64,000 nt of DNA from assembly GCF_009674685.1 (NCBI RefSeq), contig NZ_WKJI01000001.1:1488001-1552000 (forward strand), read 5' to 3'. Shown here piece by piece: positions 18,405 through 26,842 of the stretch; within the stretch, counting starts at the first letter, position 1; each line of letters opens with the position of its first letter. The DNA is from Pedobacter puniceum (GTDB lineage Bacteria > Bacteroidota > Bacteroidia > Sphingobacteriales > Sphingobacteriaceae). Under the pieces are notes generated by a model. The model was not told the DNA's origin. It saw only the letters and a program-made list of their open reading frames with translations, and searched no databases. The translations under genes and the position numbers were made by a program.

Positions 18405-19118
18405 TTATTTAATAATTTTTTGAGTAATGATTTGGCCTTCAAAAGCAAAAGATATAAGATACAATCCTTTATTTAGGATTAAATCATTGAATTGATAATG
18501 AATATCTTCTGCAATATTTACTTTTTTAAATGCTACTATTTGTCCATTTAAATTAAAGACAGTTATTTCTACAAAGCCTTCTTGTTTTGGGATATCAACA
18601 ACTGTATTTAAGAAACCTCTATCAGAGAAATATGCAAACATCTTTTGATTCTTAAGATGGTAAGCAGTAGTAATGATATCAGACAAGGTCCTTGTTCCAT
18701 CAGCATCAACCTGCTCTAACTTATAATAATTTTGACCGATTAGAGGAAACCGGTCAAAATATTGATAATGAGTAGTGGAGGAAGACTCTTTAACAGCCTT
18801 AATCTCAGCAATAGCCTTAAAAACTTTATCATCTCCTGCCCTTTTCAAAATAAAATGAGAGCTATTTTTTTCATTAGCCGTTTTCCATTCTACCTTAATG
18901 TAATTATCTGCAACTTTTAGTTCAAAACTCATCAACGAAACTGGCAGAACTACATTTCTTAATTGCTGAATATAAGCTGCATTATTTCCAGCATGCCCTT
19001 TTCCAAAATTTCTATCAGCCTCATTAGATATTACGGATGTTACCCCCACTTTATCCTGAGCATAAAGAACTGAAATCAGCATCGAGAACAACAAAGTGAA
19101 TAATCTCATTTTAAACAT
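18405..19118 (-). CDS. Secreted protein with a T9SS-like C-terminal domain
   Basis: Signal peptide (MRLFTLLFSMLISVLYAQ, preceded by three extra residues if the first ATG is used). The middle contains LPVSLMSFELKVADNYIKVEW and FDRFPLIGQNYYKLEQVDADG, a fibronectin-like stretch that commonly precedes the sorting tail in Bacteroidota surface proteins. The end (FLNTVVDIPKQEGFVEITVF, then KGLYLISFAFEGQIITQKIIK) resembles a type IX secretion type A tail, but the usual YPNP motif is replaced by FSDRGFLNT. At 237 residues it is almost all linker and tail, so no enzymatic role is apparent. It lies between a larger T9SS protein (18 bp gap) and the phosphodiester glycosidase (23 bp gap). Function unknown; perhaps a structural partner. 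Confidence 0.7.
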   Translation of the reverse strand: MFKMRLFTLLFSMLISVLYAQDKVGVTSVISNEADRNFGKGHAGNNAAYIQQLRNVVLPVSLMSFELKVADNYIKVEWKTANEKNSSHFILKRAGDDKVFKAIAEIKAVKESSSTTHYQYFDRFPLIGQNYYKLEQVDADGTRTLSDIITTAYHLKNQKMFAYFSDRGFLNTVVDIPKQEGFVEITVFNLNGQIVAFKKVNIAEDIHYQFNDLILNKGLYLISFAFEGQIITQKIIK

Positions 19119-19136
19119 TTAAGACTCTTGTAAAAA

Positions 19137-20798
19137 TTAGCGTTTAATCACTTTAGTATGATGTAATAATTTCCCGTTTTTAGATACATTAAGAATATAA
19201 ACTCCCGCCTCTAAATCTTTCAATACAACTTTATTACCCTCTACTAAACCTTTAGTAGAGATTTGTTTTCCTTGGACATCAAATAAAGTGATAGTGCTAC
19301 CTATTGTATCCAATCCGTTTAAAATGATAAAATCTTCTGTTGGGTTTGGATAAACTGATATACCATCTGTAACAGAAAGTTGATTAGTGATAAATTTCAC
19401 TTCAGAGTAACTGAATTTACCATCAAGATCTACTTGTTTTAATCTGTAATAAGTTGTACCAGGTTTAGCTAACTTATCAATAAAAGAATAGTTTAAAATG
19501 CTGTTACTGTTTGTTGCTTGTGAAGCTACAAAGCCAATCTTATTAAAAGAAACACCATCCTGACTGCTTTCAATTTCAAAACCTGCGTTATTAGATTCTG
19601 AGGCCGTAGACCAGTTTAGCTGACTTTGATTATTTAACAAAGATGCTGTAAATGAAGTTAAAGAAACCGGTAAAGTACCATCTGCAGCAAAGGTAATGGT
19701 ATGTGATGCGAAGCCATTTTTACTTACTACTTGAAAAAACTGCATGGTTACAGTTCCATCAGCATTATTAGTTCTTTTAAAATCTACAGCTGCCATACCT
19801 GCTGTATTGGCCACACCAACACCACTCATGGCAACACCGGCCACAAAAGAAACATTAGCGCTACCCTCAGCCGTAACTCCGGTTACATCATAAATATGTA
19901 AAGACAAATCTTCTCCTGGATAAGTACTTGATGTTGTGGTTGTTGCTATGGCACCACCATTAACTGCCACAAATTTCTTTGCACCTATTTCAAAATATTT
20001 CAACCCTATAAAGTTTTTACTTATAGCGTTAGCAGTAGGACCAGTTGCTGTTAAAGCCGTATTTACTGGTGTACCCAAACGTGTACCATCTGCTGCATAT
20101 TTTCTTTTTCCATAGTTAGAACCGCTAATCCAAAAATCAGATGTTAAACCAGTTGTAACAGCAGAAATAGCAGCTCCTCCAATACCCGCAGCATTTAAAG
20201 TGATATCTCTCTTTTTCACAAAAACACCATTTTCTTTCGCTAAGACTCTAATAGTCGTACTTAAAGAAGCACCACCCGTATATAGAACTACATTATCTCC
20301 TGTACCCGTTAATCCAAAAGAATCACCCATCCTTTCTGTTGTTGCAGTTATAGTATAGGAATAGACTTTAACAGGAGTGGCAGATTCATTACTCCAATAG
20401 TATATTTCAAACACAGAGGCAGTAGTAGTATTAACCGCTGCTGTGGTAGCATATATTTCCCCATCCGTGGTGACAGCTACTTTACTAAAAGTATATTCAG
20501 TAGTTGTGGTAGTTCCTACAATAGATGATCTTTTTATACCTGTACTAATTAAAGAATCGGGGCCTGTAGTAGGCGCAACACCAGTAGCTGGATCTATAAT
20601 CGAAATTTTTAGTCCCCTTTGTGCTAAATAAAGCTTTTGGGTTACTGGATTATAAGCGATACCTGAGGCAAAACCTATAGTAGATCCATTACCACTGTAA
20701 CTATCTGCTCTATTTTGCCAATTTGTAATGAAATTTTGTGCTTTACTAGAAACGGCTAAAAACAATAGTGTAGAAAAAAGTAAAAGTTTAATGTTCAT
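19137..20798 (-). CDS. T9SS type A sorting-domain surface protein
   Basis: 553 residues with a signal peptide (MNIKLLLFSTLLFLAVSSKAQ). Residues 25-375 are a Thr/Ser/Gly-rich beta-structured part with propeller-like repeats (KLYLAQRGLKISIIDPATG, GDNVVLYTGGASL), possibly a DUF4623-type domain. Then comes LPVSLTSFTASLLNNQSQLNW and FSYSEVKF, a fibronectin-like spacer. It ends with a canonical type A tail: VYPNPTEDFIILNG, GKQISTKG, LEAGVYILNVSKNGK and terminal KVIKR. Such proteins cross the outer membrane by the type IX system and are attached to the surface or released. It is the first gene of the three-gene secreted operon ending with the phosphodiester glycosidase. Role of the N-terminal part is unknown. 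Confidence 0.8.
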   Translation of the reverse strand: MNIKLLLFSTLLFLAVSSKAQNFITNWQNRADSYSGNGSTIGFASGIAYNPVTQKLYLAQRGLKISIIDPATGVAPTTGPDSLISTGIKRSSIVGTTTTTEYTFSKVAVTTDGEIYATTAAVNTTTASVFEIYYWSNESATPVKVYSYTITATTERMGDSFGLTGTGDNVVLYTGGASLSTTIRVLAKENGVFVKKRDITLNAAGIGGAAISAVTTGLTSDFWISGSNYGKRKYAADGTRLGTPVNTALTATGPTANAISKNFIGLKYFEIGAKKFVAVNGGAIATTTTSSTYPGEDLSLHIYDVTGVTAEGSANVSFVAGVAMSGVGVANTAGMAAVDFKRTNNADGTVTMQFFQVVSKNGFASHTITFAADGTLPVSLTSFTASLLNNQSQLNWSTASESNNAGFEIESSQDGVSFNKIGFVASQATNSNSILNYSFIDKLAKPGTTYYRLKQVDLDGKFSYSEVKFITNQLSVTDGISVYPNPTEDFIILNGLDTIGSTITLFDVQGKQISTKGLVEGNKVVLKDLEAGVYILNVSKNGKLLHHTKVIKR

Positions 20799-21124
20799 AA
20801 TCTTAGTTTAATGGTTAGTGATGATTTATTTATGATTTATGTCTATTCTCTGTTCAATATTTCTCTTGAGCAACGACAGCTTATTTATTAATTCATAATA
20901 TTTCAAAACATATTTTATTAAGTACTAGGCCTAAATGGTCAAGAGAATTCTTGTATATGTATTAAAAACAGTTACCTAGAACAGAAGGGTGAGTGGAAAT
21001 TGAAATTTTCTAAGATGTTTTAGAAAACAGTTACTTATCTATCTAGTTAATAATATATTTAAATATACATTATTAACTTTTTAATATTTTAATTAACTTT
21101 CGAAAAACAAAAATCACCTTTATC
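20799..21124. promoter_or_regulatory. Divergent regulatory region with direct repeats and a 32-bp palindrome
   Basis: A 326-base gap between divergent secreted-protein genes, with no open frame. It holds a direct repeat AAAACAGTTAC at 20965-20975 and 21024-21034, and a near-palindrome at 21046-21077 with arms GTTAATAAT/ATTATTAAC around an ATATTTAAATAT core. A weak Bacteroidota -7-like box TAACTTTC is at 21094-21101, about 25 bases before the plus-strand start. Which gene these sites serve is not known. Confidence 0.4.
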
Positions 21125-22033
21125 ATGAAACTTTATACCAAAACCAAACTGAAGATTATCTTATTTATTTGTTTATTCTTTTGCTTTTCTATTGGGAGTT
21201 CAGCTTCATTAATAAAAAAAGATTATATATCAAAGAAAGATAGCATTGTAAGGATTTTGGCTATCGGAAATAGCTTTTCTGAGGATGCTATGGAACATTT
21301 CCTGTTTGATTTAGCTAAAGCTGATGGTAAAAAAGTTATTATAGCTAATCTATTTATTGGTGCCTCAGATTTAGATTTGCATTGGAAAAATGCTTCTGGC
21401 GATATTGGTAAATACAATTACCGAAAAATTGAAGTAGACGGACAAAAAACTAAAACACCTGGTGTCTCTATTTCTACAGCTTTGGCTGATGAAAAATGGG
21501 ATTATATAAGTTTCCAACAAGTAAGTACAAAATCTGGTTTATATGATACTTATGTAAGCCCCTTAACTAACTTATTAGCTTATGTAAAAAGCAAAAGCCA
21601 TCCGAAAACGAAATATATCCTCCATCAAACTTGGGCTTACAGAAAATCTTCTCCAGTAAAAAGATTTGAAAAATATGACAATAATCAAGAAGGTATGTAT
21701 AAAGCTATAGTAGAAACTACTCGCAAAATAAAGAGAGACTATCATTTTGATTTACTTATTCCTTCTGGTACTGCTATACAAAATGCAAGAACATCTTTTA
21801 TAGGAGACAACCTAAACCGAGATGACCTTCACCTAAGTCTTTTTTTAGGAAGATATATAGCTTCTTGTGCTTGGTACGAGATGATTTTCAAAACAAAAGT
21901 TATTTGTAATAAATTTTTCCCAGAAAATATAACAGCCTACCAAGCAGAAATGGCACAATACGCTGCGCATTATGCATGTATAGAGCCTTACAAAGTTACA
22001 AAACTTAAAAAATTTAAAACTGATAAACCATAA
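21125..22033 (+). CDS. DUF4886 SGNH-like secreted protein
   Basis: A 302-residue protein with an N-terminal hydrophobic signal segment (about 9-27). The mature part starts VRILAIGNSFSEDAMEHFLF; GNSFS is a block I nucleophile motif of SGNH hydrolases in the DUF4886 family. Later come WDYISFQQVS (block III-like, Q-rich) and LNRDDLHLS, which holds the DxxH catalytic pair of block V. This places it among esterase/acetylesterase-like proteins acting on carbohydrates outside the cytoplasm, but no substrate is known for the family in general. It stands alone on the plus strand, with a strong terminator 20 bp downstream, divergent from the T9SS operon. The C-terminus is Lys-rich (VTKLKKFKTDKP). Confidence 0.78.
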   Translation: MKLYTKTKLKIILFICLFFCFSIGSSASLIKKDYISKKDSIVRILAIGNSFSEDAMEHFLFDLAKADGKKVIIANLFIGASDLDLHWKNASGDIGKYNYRKIEVDGQKTKTPGVSISTALADEKWDYISFQQVSTKSGLYDTYVSPLTNLLAYVKSKSHPKTKYILHQTWAYRKSSPVKRFEKYDNNQEGMYKAIVETTRKIKRDYHFDLLIPSGTAIQNARTSFIGDNLNRDDLHLSLFLGRYIASCAWYEMIFKTKVICNKFFPENITAYQAEMAQYAAHYACIEPYKVTKLKKFKTDKP

Positions 22034-22053
22034 GTCTTTAAATAGTTAAAAAC

Positions 22054-22087
22054 AAAAAAGGGCTGCTTTATAAAGCAACCCTTTTTT
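22054..22087. terminator. Bidirectional intrinsic terminator
   Basis: AAAAAAGGGCTGCTTTA/TAAAGCAACCCTTTTTT hairpin with an A-tract before and a T-tract after it. It ends the DUF4886 transcript on the plus strand and could end the tRNA-Leu transcript on the minus strand. Confidence 0.85.
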
Positions 22088-22109
22088 ATTCAGGTAAAAC
22101 CCGGTTTTG

Positions 22110-22191
22110 TACCCAGAGCCGGGGTCGAACCGGCACATCCGAAGATATTGGTGTTTGAGACCAACGCGTCTACCAATTCCGCCATCTGGGC
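22110..22191 (-). tRNA. tRNA-Leu (anticodon CAA)
   Basis: The reverse complement begins GCCCAGATGGCGGAATTGG and ends GGTTCGACCCCGGCTCTGGG-T-A. Acceptor stem GCCCAGA pairs with TCTGGGT (G-T at the first pair). The D-arm, the anticodon stem TTGGT/ACCAA with loop CTCAAAC (anticodon CAA), a short class II variable arm and the T-arm are all present. CCA is not encoded. It lies 19 bp after the hscB stop on the same strand, so it may be read through from that gene. Confidence 0.96.
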
Positions 22192-22210
22192 ATTTTGGCA
22201 ATCCCTATCT

Positions 22211-22744
22211 TTAAGACGGGGTTGCAAATCTATTAATTGATTCCCGTATTCGCAACAAATATTTTTTACGGTAATAGATGTCTTTGATTTGCAGCAATAA
22301 AGCTTTTCTTTCTTCTTCCTTTTGCTCATCAAACTGATGAGTAAGTGAGGCTAATTCTGTATCTAAACTCTCTTCTATTTCTGCTACTTGTGCCTTTAAT
22401 TGTTCTACTTTGGCTAAATCTTCATCAAATTCTAACTCCATCAAAGCCTCGTTTACATCCATCATTTCCATCAAGAAATCTTGTGGCAAAGCATATTTCT
22501 CTCCTTCTTCTAAAGCACCAAATAATTCTAAAACGTAGTTTAAACGCTTCTGCTCATGAGATAATACTTGATAAGCTTTATTATTTAAGGTAGATAAATC
22601 AAGAATTTCCTGCTGTTTCTCCTCCGACTCATTTACATAAAAATCAGGATGAAATTGTTTACTTAAAGTATAAAACTTCCTCTTTACTACCTCTGCATCA
22701 GGGTGAAAAGAAACTGGTATTTCATAAAACTCAAAGTAATTCAT
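22211..22744 (-). CDS. hscB: Fe-S cluster co-chaperone HscB
   Basis: J-domain co-chaperone that delivers the scaffold protein IscU/SufU to an Hsp70 for iron-sulfur cluster transfer. The J-domain starts at residue 1 (NYFEFYEIPVSFHPDAEVVK) with the diagnostic HPD in SKQFHPDFY (32-34) and the HscB-like second half LSTLNNKAYQVLSHEQKRLNYVLEL. The C-terminal part (about 85-177) is the three-helix scaffold-binding domain, rich in Glu and Leu. 177 residues is a typical length. No isc or suf gene lies nearby. The spacer upstream (22745-22809) contains the word GTTGAAAGTAAAAAGT also present at 4217-4235. Confidence 0.9.
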   Translation of the reverse strand: MNYFEFYEIPVSFHPDAEVVKRKFYTLSKQFHPDFYVNESEEKQQEILDLSTLNNKAYQVLSHEQKRLNYVLELFGALEEGEKYALPQDFLMEMMDVNEALMELEFDEDLAKVEQLKAQVAEIEESLDTELASLTHQFDEQKEEERKALLLQIKDIYYRKKYLLRIRESINRFATPS

Positions 22745-22745
22745 T

Positions 22746-22776
22746 TTTTAAGTAAAAAGTTGAAAGTAAAAAGTTA
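22746..22776. repeat. Iterated-word spacer (AAGTTGAAAGT family)
   Basis: AAGTAAAAAGTTGAAAGTAA followed by AAAGTTAAAA in the gap between rseP and hscB. It repeats the wording of the spacer at 4206-4235, 18 kb away, and carries no open frame. Confidence 0.5.
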
Positions 22777-22809
22777 AAACTGCTTTGTATAATGCTTTGC
22801 GCTTTTAGC

Positions 22810-24135
22810 TTATTTGGTGAATGCTTTAAAAATATCGTTACCTAAAACAAAAACCATTAAGGTAGCTAATAAAACAAAACCTACAATTTGTGCTCTTTCC
22901 ATAAACTTGTCGCTTAATGGTTTGCCTTTAATCATTTCTATCAATAAGAAAACGGCATGCCCACCATCTAAAGCTGGTATAGGTAATAAATTCATTAAAG
23001 CCAATGCCATAGAAAGTAAACCTGTAATACTCCAAAATTTAACCCAATCCCAAGTACCGCCATATAGTTTACGGGCAATTTCAACGGGACCAGAAAAAGC
23101 TTTATTGGCTTTAACCTCACCTTTAACTACCTTACCTAAACCTTTTGCGTTATCAGTTAAACTTCCCCAAGCTTTAGCTGCACCAACAGGAAGTGCTTCA
23201 AAGAAACCATATTTCTGCGTTTCTAACTTTAAATCTTCAATTTTAGGTGCAAAACCTATTGTACCTTCAGCAGTAACTAAAACTGGCAAAGAAAGCGTAT
23301 CGGTTCCTCGTCTTATTGCGGCGGTTACTGTTTTACCTTTATTATCTTTTAAAACAGTTTGCAATTCATCAAAAAACACTGTCGATTTACCATTAATAGC
23401 ATATATTAAATCGCCTTTTTTAACCCCTGCTTTAGCGGCATTGCTACCATCAACAACAGAGTCTACGGCAAATTTCAGTCTTGGTGCAACAAATTCATCT
23501 ACACCATAATCTGCAACAGTATTTAAAATATTAGCAGGTACTAAAACATCTGTTTCTTTACCATTTCTGATAACAGTGATGGTAGAATTCCCCATCAAAA
23601 CCTCAGAGCTGCTTAACTCGCTAAATTTTATAATTTCTTTTCCATTGATGGCAACAACCTTATCACCAGTTTGTAAGCCTATTTCTTTACCAATAATACC
23701 TGGTGCTATCCCATTTCTAATTTCCTTATTAGGGATATAAGTTTCACCATAAGTAAAGGTTAGCATCCAAAAAATAAGAATACCTAAAATAACATTCACC
23801 GTAACCCCACCAAGCATCACAATTAAGCGCTGCCATGCTGGTTTTGCTCTAAACTCCCAAGGTTGTACAGGTGCTGCCATAGCCTCGGTATCCATAGATT
23901 CATCTATCATACCCGCTATTTTCACATATCCGCCTAAAGGCAACCAACCTATACCGTATTCTACATCTTTATATTTAACGCTAAATAATTTTACGCCCCA
24001 AGCATCAAAAAACAAATAAAATTTCTCTACTTTAATTCCAAATGCTCTTGCAGCCCAAAAATGCCCCAACTCGTGTAAAACTATTAAAATTGATAATCCC
24101 AGCAACAGCTGGCCAATCATAACTAAAACATCCAT
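22810..24135 (-). CDS. rseP: RIP site-2 zinc metalloprotease RseP
   Basis: Inner-membrane protease that cuts membrane-bound anti-sigma factors and remnant signal peptides. Helix 1 carries the zinc site IVLHELGHFWAARAF (HExxH). The protein has two PDZ segments, about 140-215 (APGIIGKEIGLQTGDKVVAI) and about 225-300 (NAAKAGVKKGDLIYAINGKS). The last helices hold MNLLPIPALDGGHAVFL, which contains the third zinc ligand (LDG). At 441 residues with two PDZ domains it matches the E. coli-type enzyme. It is 23 bp downstream of dxr, a widespread linkage in bacteria. Confidence 0.95.
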   Translation of the reverse strand: MDVLVMIGQLLLGLSILIVLHELGHFWAARAFGIKVEKFYLFFDAWGVKLFSVKYKDVEYGIGWLPLGGYVKIAGMIDESMDTEAMAAPVQPWEFRAKPAWQRLIVMLGGVTVNVILGILIFWMLTFTYGETYIPNKEIRNGIAPGIIGKEIGLQTGDKVVAINGKEIIKFSELSSSEVLMGNSTITVIRNGKETDVLVPANILNTVADYGVDEFVAPRLKFAVDSVVDGSNAAKAGVKKGDLIYAINGKSTVFFDELQTVLKDNKGKTVTAAIRRGTDTLSLPVLVTAEGTIGFAPKIEDLKLETQKYGFFEALPVGAAKAWGSLTDNAKGLGKVVKGEVKANKAFSGPVEIARKLYGGTWDWVKFWSITGLLSMALALMNLLPIPALDGGHAVFLLIEMIKGKPLSDKFMERAQIVGFVLLATLMVFVLGNDIFKAFTK

Positions 24136-24158
24136 CTAATTTTCTTTTCTATTTTTAT

Positions 24159-25301
24159 TTATATCAATTCTTCTGCAAATATTCTTGTTTGTTTATCTGT
24201 CTCAAAGTAATCGTCTAATATAGGGTTTTCTACAAAGCTTACCCTATCCATACAACGTTCTATGATATCACTCATTTGTAAAAATCCGATACGTTCTTTC
24301 AAAAATGCCGCAACCACTACTTCATTAGCAGCATTGATGATGCAAGACATATTACCACCTTTTCTTAAAGCATCATAAGCTAAAGCTAAATTTCTAAAAG
24401 TTTGGGTATCAGCTTGCTCAAAACTAAGTTGAGGATAATCTAGAAAGTTAAATCGAGGAAAATCACTTATAATCCTATCGGGATGTGTGAAAGCATACTG
24501 AATAGGTAATTTCATATCGGGCAAACCCATTTGTGCTTTCATCGAGCCATCCTCAAATTGAACGATAGAGTGAATGATAGATTGTGGATGCACAATAACA
24601 TCTATTTGCTCTACAGCTAAATTAAATAGCCATTTTGCTTCTATTACTTCTAAACCTTTGTTCATTAAAGAAGCAGAATCTATCGTGATTTTTGCTCCCA
24701 TAACCCAATTAGGATGCTTTAAGGCTTCTTTAAAACTTACATGAGCTAAATCTGCTTTACTTTTACCTCTAAAAGGACCGCCAGATGCGGTAAGATAAAT
24801 CTTTTCTATTGGCGATTGCTCTCCCACTAAACATTGGAAAATAGCCGAGTGTTCTGAGTCTACAGGTAAAATTTTAACATCATTTTCTTTTGCCAAAGCG
24901 GTTACTAAATCGCCAGCAACTACCATGGTTTCTTTATTAGCTAAAGCAATATCCTTTTTAGCTTTGATAGCCGCAATAGTAGGTTTTAAACCTGCAAAGC
25001 CAACTAAAGCCGTTAAAACAATATTTAATTGAGGTAAAACTACGGCCTCGCATAAAGCATCATGACCAGCCTTTACTTCGATATTTGTATGTGCTAGTGC
25101 TTTTTTTACTTCTGGATATTTACTTTCATCTGCAATAACAACCAACTGAGGCTGAAATAGCAAAGCCTGTTCTATCAATAAAGAAGCATTAGACTGAGCG
25201 GTTAACACTTCTGCTTTAAATAAGGTTGGATTTGCCTTGATAACGTCTAAAGCTTGCGTACCAATACTGCCTGTAGAGCCTAAAATGGCTATATGCTTCA
25301 T
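24159..25301 (-). CDS. dxr: 1-deoxy-D-xylulose 5-phosphate reductoisomerase
   Basis: Second enzyme of the MEP isoprenoid pathway (NADPH-dependent). From the ATG at 25301 it starts MKHIAILGSTGSIGTQALDV, the NADPH-binding motif (GSTGSIG); an upstream in-frame ATG at 25325 would add eight residues and is less likely. Catalytic and metal residues lie in LPVDSEHSAIFQ (D-S-E-H), TASGGPFRG and SLMNKGLEVIEA. Length 380 is normal. It is followed by rseP, and the GH3-family ligase gene lies about 30 bp upstream. Confidence 0.96.
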   Translation of the reverse strand: MKHIAILGSTGSIGTQALDVIKANPTLFKAEVLTAQSNASLLIEQALLFQPQLVVIADESKYPEVKKALAHTNIEVKAGHDALCEAVVLPQLNIVLTALVGFAGLKPTIAAIKAKKDIALANKETMVVAGDLVTALAKENDVKILPVDSEHSAIFQCLVGEQSPIEKIYLTASGGPFRGKSKADLAHVSFKEALKHPNWVMGAKITIDSASLMNKGLEVIEAKWLFNLAVEQIDVIVHPQSIIHSIVQFEDGSMKAQMGLPDMKLPIQYAFTHPDRIISDFPRFNFLDYPQLSFEQADTQTFRNLALAYDALRKGGNMSCIINAANEVVVAAFLKERIGFLQMSDIIERCMDRVSFVENPILDDYFETDKQTRIFAEELI

Positions 25302-25331
25302 ATTTTTTGAAAACGTATTTGTCAATTTATT

Positions 25332-26834
25332 TTATGATAATTGGTAAGGAACAAGTTTATCTGCCAAAGCTCTATCGTTTGCTAAACGAGGGACTTTATT
25401 TTGCCCACCTAGCTTACCTTCTGCTCTCATCAAGTTCACGAAAGCCTTTACTTGTAAAGGTCTGATAATTAAAGGCTGTAACACCTTACCTTGGATTAAA
25501 TCCTTATAATAAATATTTTTCAACTGTAATTGTTCGTCTACTTTGGCACTAAAAACAGCCAAATCTGCAGGTTGTTTTACGAATTCTACAAACCATTCGT
25601 GATATGGTAGCTCTCCAATGGGCGGATTCACCTGTGGTGCAACTGTAAACTCGGTAATTTCTAAACCTTCTTCTTTAGCTACATGAAGCAAAGCATGTTC
25701 TACCTCCTCGCCTATCACATGCTCGCCAAAAGCAGAAATATAATGCTTTATTCTGCCTGTTACCAATATTTTATAAGGATTTTTAGAAATAAACTTCACC
25801 GTATCGCCAATGGCATATCCCCACAAACCAGCATTGGTGCTCATGATTAAAGCATAATTTTTGTTGAGCTCTACCTCGGCTAAGCTTAAGCGAGTTGGAT
25901 TTTCATTAAAATATTCATCCGTAGGGATAAATTCATAAAATATACCAGCATCAGCTAAAAGCAACAAACCTTTATCTTGCTGAGAATCTTGAAAAGCAAT
26001 AAAACCTTCTGAAGCCGGGTAAGTTTCTATGGTAGAAATTTTCTTTCCTATACTTTCTTCTATTCTTGCTCGGTAAGGCTCAAAATTAACCCCTCCGTAA
26101 ACAAATAAGCTAAAATTTTTGAAGATATCTTTTATCTTTTTACCATTGGCTTTCGCCGATAAACGATCGAAATACATTTGGCACCAAGGCGGTATACCCG
26201 ATATCAATCGCATATCTTCATGGAAAGTTTCTTCTACTATAGCATCTACTTTTTCTTCCCAATCTGCAATACAATTTACCTGATAACTTGGTAACCTATT
26301 TTTTTGCAAGTACTGCGGAACATGATGTGCGACAATGCCAGAAAGCCTTCCGAAAGAAATTCCGGCTTTTTTATCCATCTCTGGGCTACCTTGTAAAAAA
26401 ATCATTTTACCATCTACAAAACTAGCATCACCAGTTTCATGGATATAACATAATAAAGCATTTCTGGCTGCTTTAATATGCTCTGGCATAGATTCTTTAG
26501 AAAGCGGAATGTATTTAACACCCGAAGTAGTTCCGGATGTTTTAGCAAAATAAAGAGGTTTTCCTTTCCATAATATATCAGACTCGCCTTTTACAACACG
26601 CTCTATATAAGGCTTTAAATCTTCATAATCCCTAACAGGAACATGCTTTTTAAAATCCTGATAGTTTTTAATATCCTGAAAGTTATGGTCTTTACCAAAT
26701 AAGGTATGTTTTGCTGTATTAATTAGGTTTGCTAATACTTGCTCTTGAGCCGCAATTGCATTAAATTTCCATTTATTTATGCCCCGCACTGCCCAAGCTG
26801 CAAATGGCTTACTTAACGCTGCTTTTAATCCCAT
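25332..26834 (-). CDS. GH3-family acyl-adenylate ligase-like protein
   Basis: 500 residues of the GH3/JAR1 family, the ANL-fold enzymes known in plants for joining amino acids to jasmonate or auxin. Motifs: the ATP-binding loop YFAKTSGTTSGVKYIPLS, VYGGVNFEPYRARIE, TYPASEGFIAFQD, and ALIMSTNAGLWGYAIGDTVKF followed by VTGRIKHYISAFGEH near the C-terminal domain, as in adenylating enzymes. Bacterial homologues are common in Bacteroidota, but their substrates are not established. Here it sits between dxr and a membrane protein gene, all on the minus strand with short gaps. No signal peptide, so cytoplasmic. An acyl-amino-acid or acyl-CoA-like ligase role is inference. Confidence 0.85.
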   Translation of the reverse strand: MGLKAALSKPFAAWAVRGINKWKFNAIAAQEQVLANLINTAKHTLFGKDHNFQDIKNYQDFKKHVPVRDYEDLKPYIERVVKGESDILWKGKPLYFAKTSGTTSGVKYIPLSKESMPEHIKAARNALLCYIHETGDASFVDGKMIFLQGSPEMDKKAGISFGRLSGIVAHHVPQYLQKNRLPSYQVNCIADWEEKVDAIVEETFHEDMRLISGIPPWCQMYFDRLSAKANGKKIKDIFKNFSLFVYGGVNFEPYRARIEESIGKKISTIETYPASEGFIAFQDSQQDKGLLLLADAGIFYEFIPTDEYFNENPTRLSLAEVELNKNYALIMSTNAGLWGYAIGDTVKFISKNPYKILVTGRIKHYISAFGEHVIGEEVEHALLHVAKEEGLEITEFTVAPQVNPPIGELPYHEWFVEFVKQPADLAVFSAKVDEQLQLKNIYYKDLIQGKVLQPLIIRPLQVKAFVNLMRAEGKLGGQNKVPRLANDRALADKLVPYQLS

Positions 26835-26842
26835 AGTATTGT

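Noticed and set aside
20799-21124. Small RNA or riboswitch in the divergent region
   Set aside because: Only inverted and direct repeats were seen; no conserved riboswitch core could be recognised.
22090-22332. Open frame overlapping the tRNA-Leu gene
   Set aside because: It is composed of tRNA-Leu and hscB 3' sequence; the tRNA structure is unambiguous.
22814-23509. 231-codon plus-strand frame inside rseP
   Set aside because: It is antisense to the intact rseP gene with conserved catalytic motifs; no independent start signal or family.
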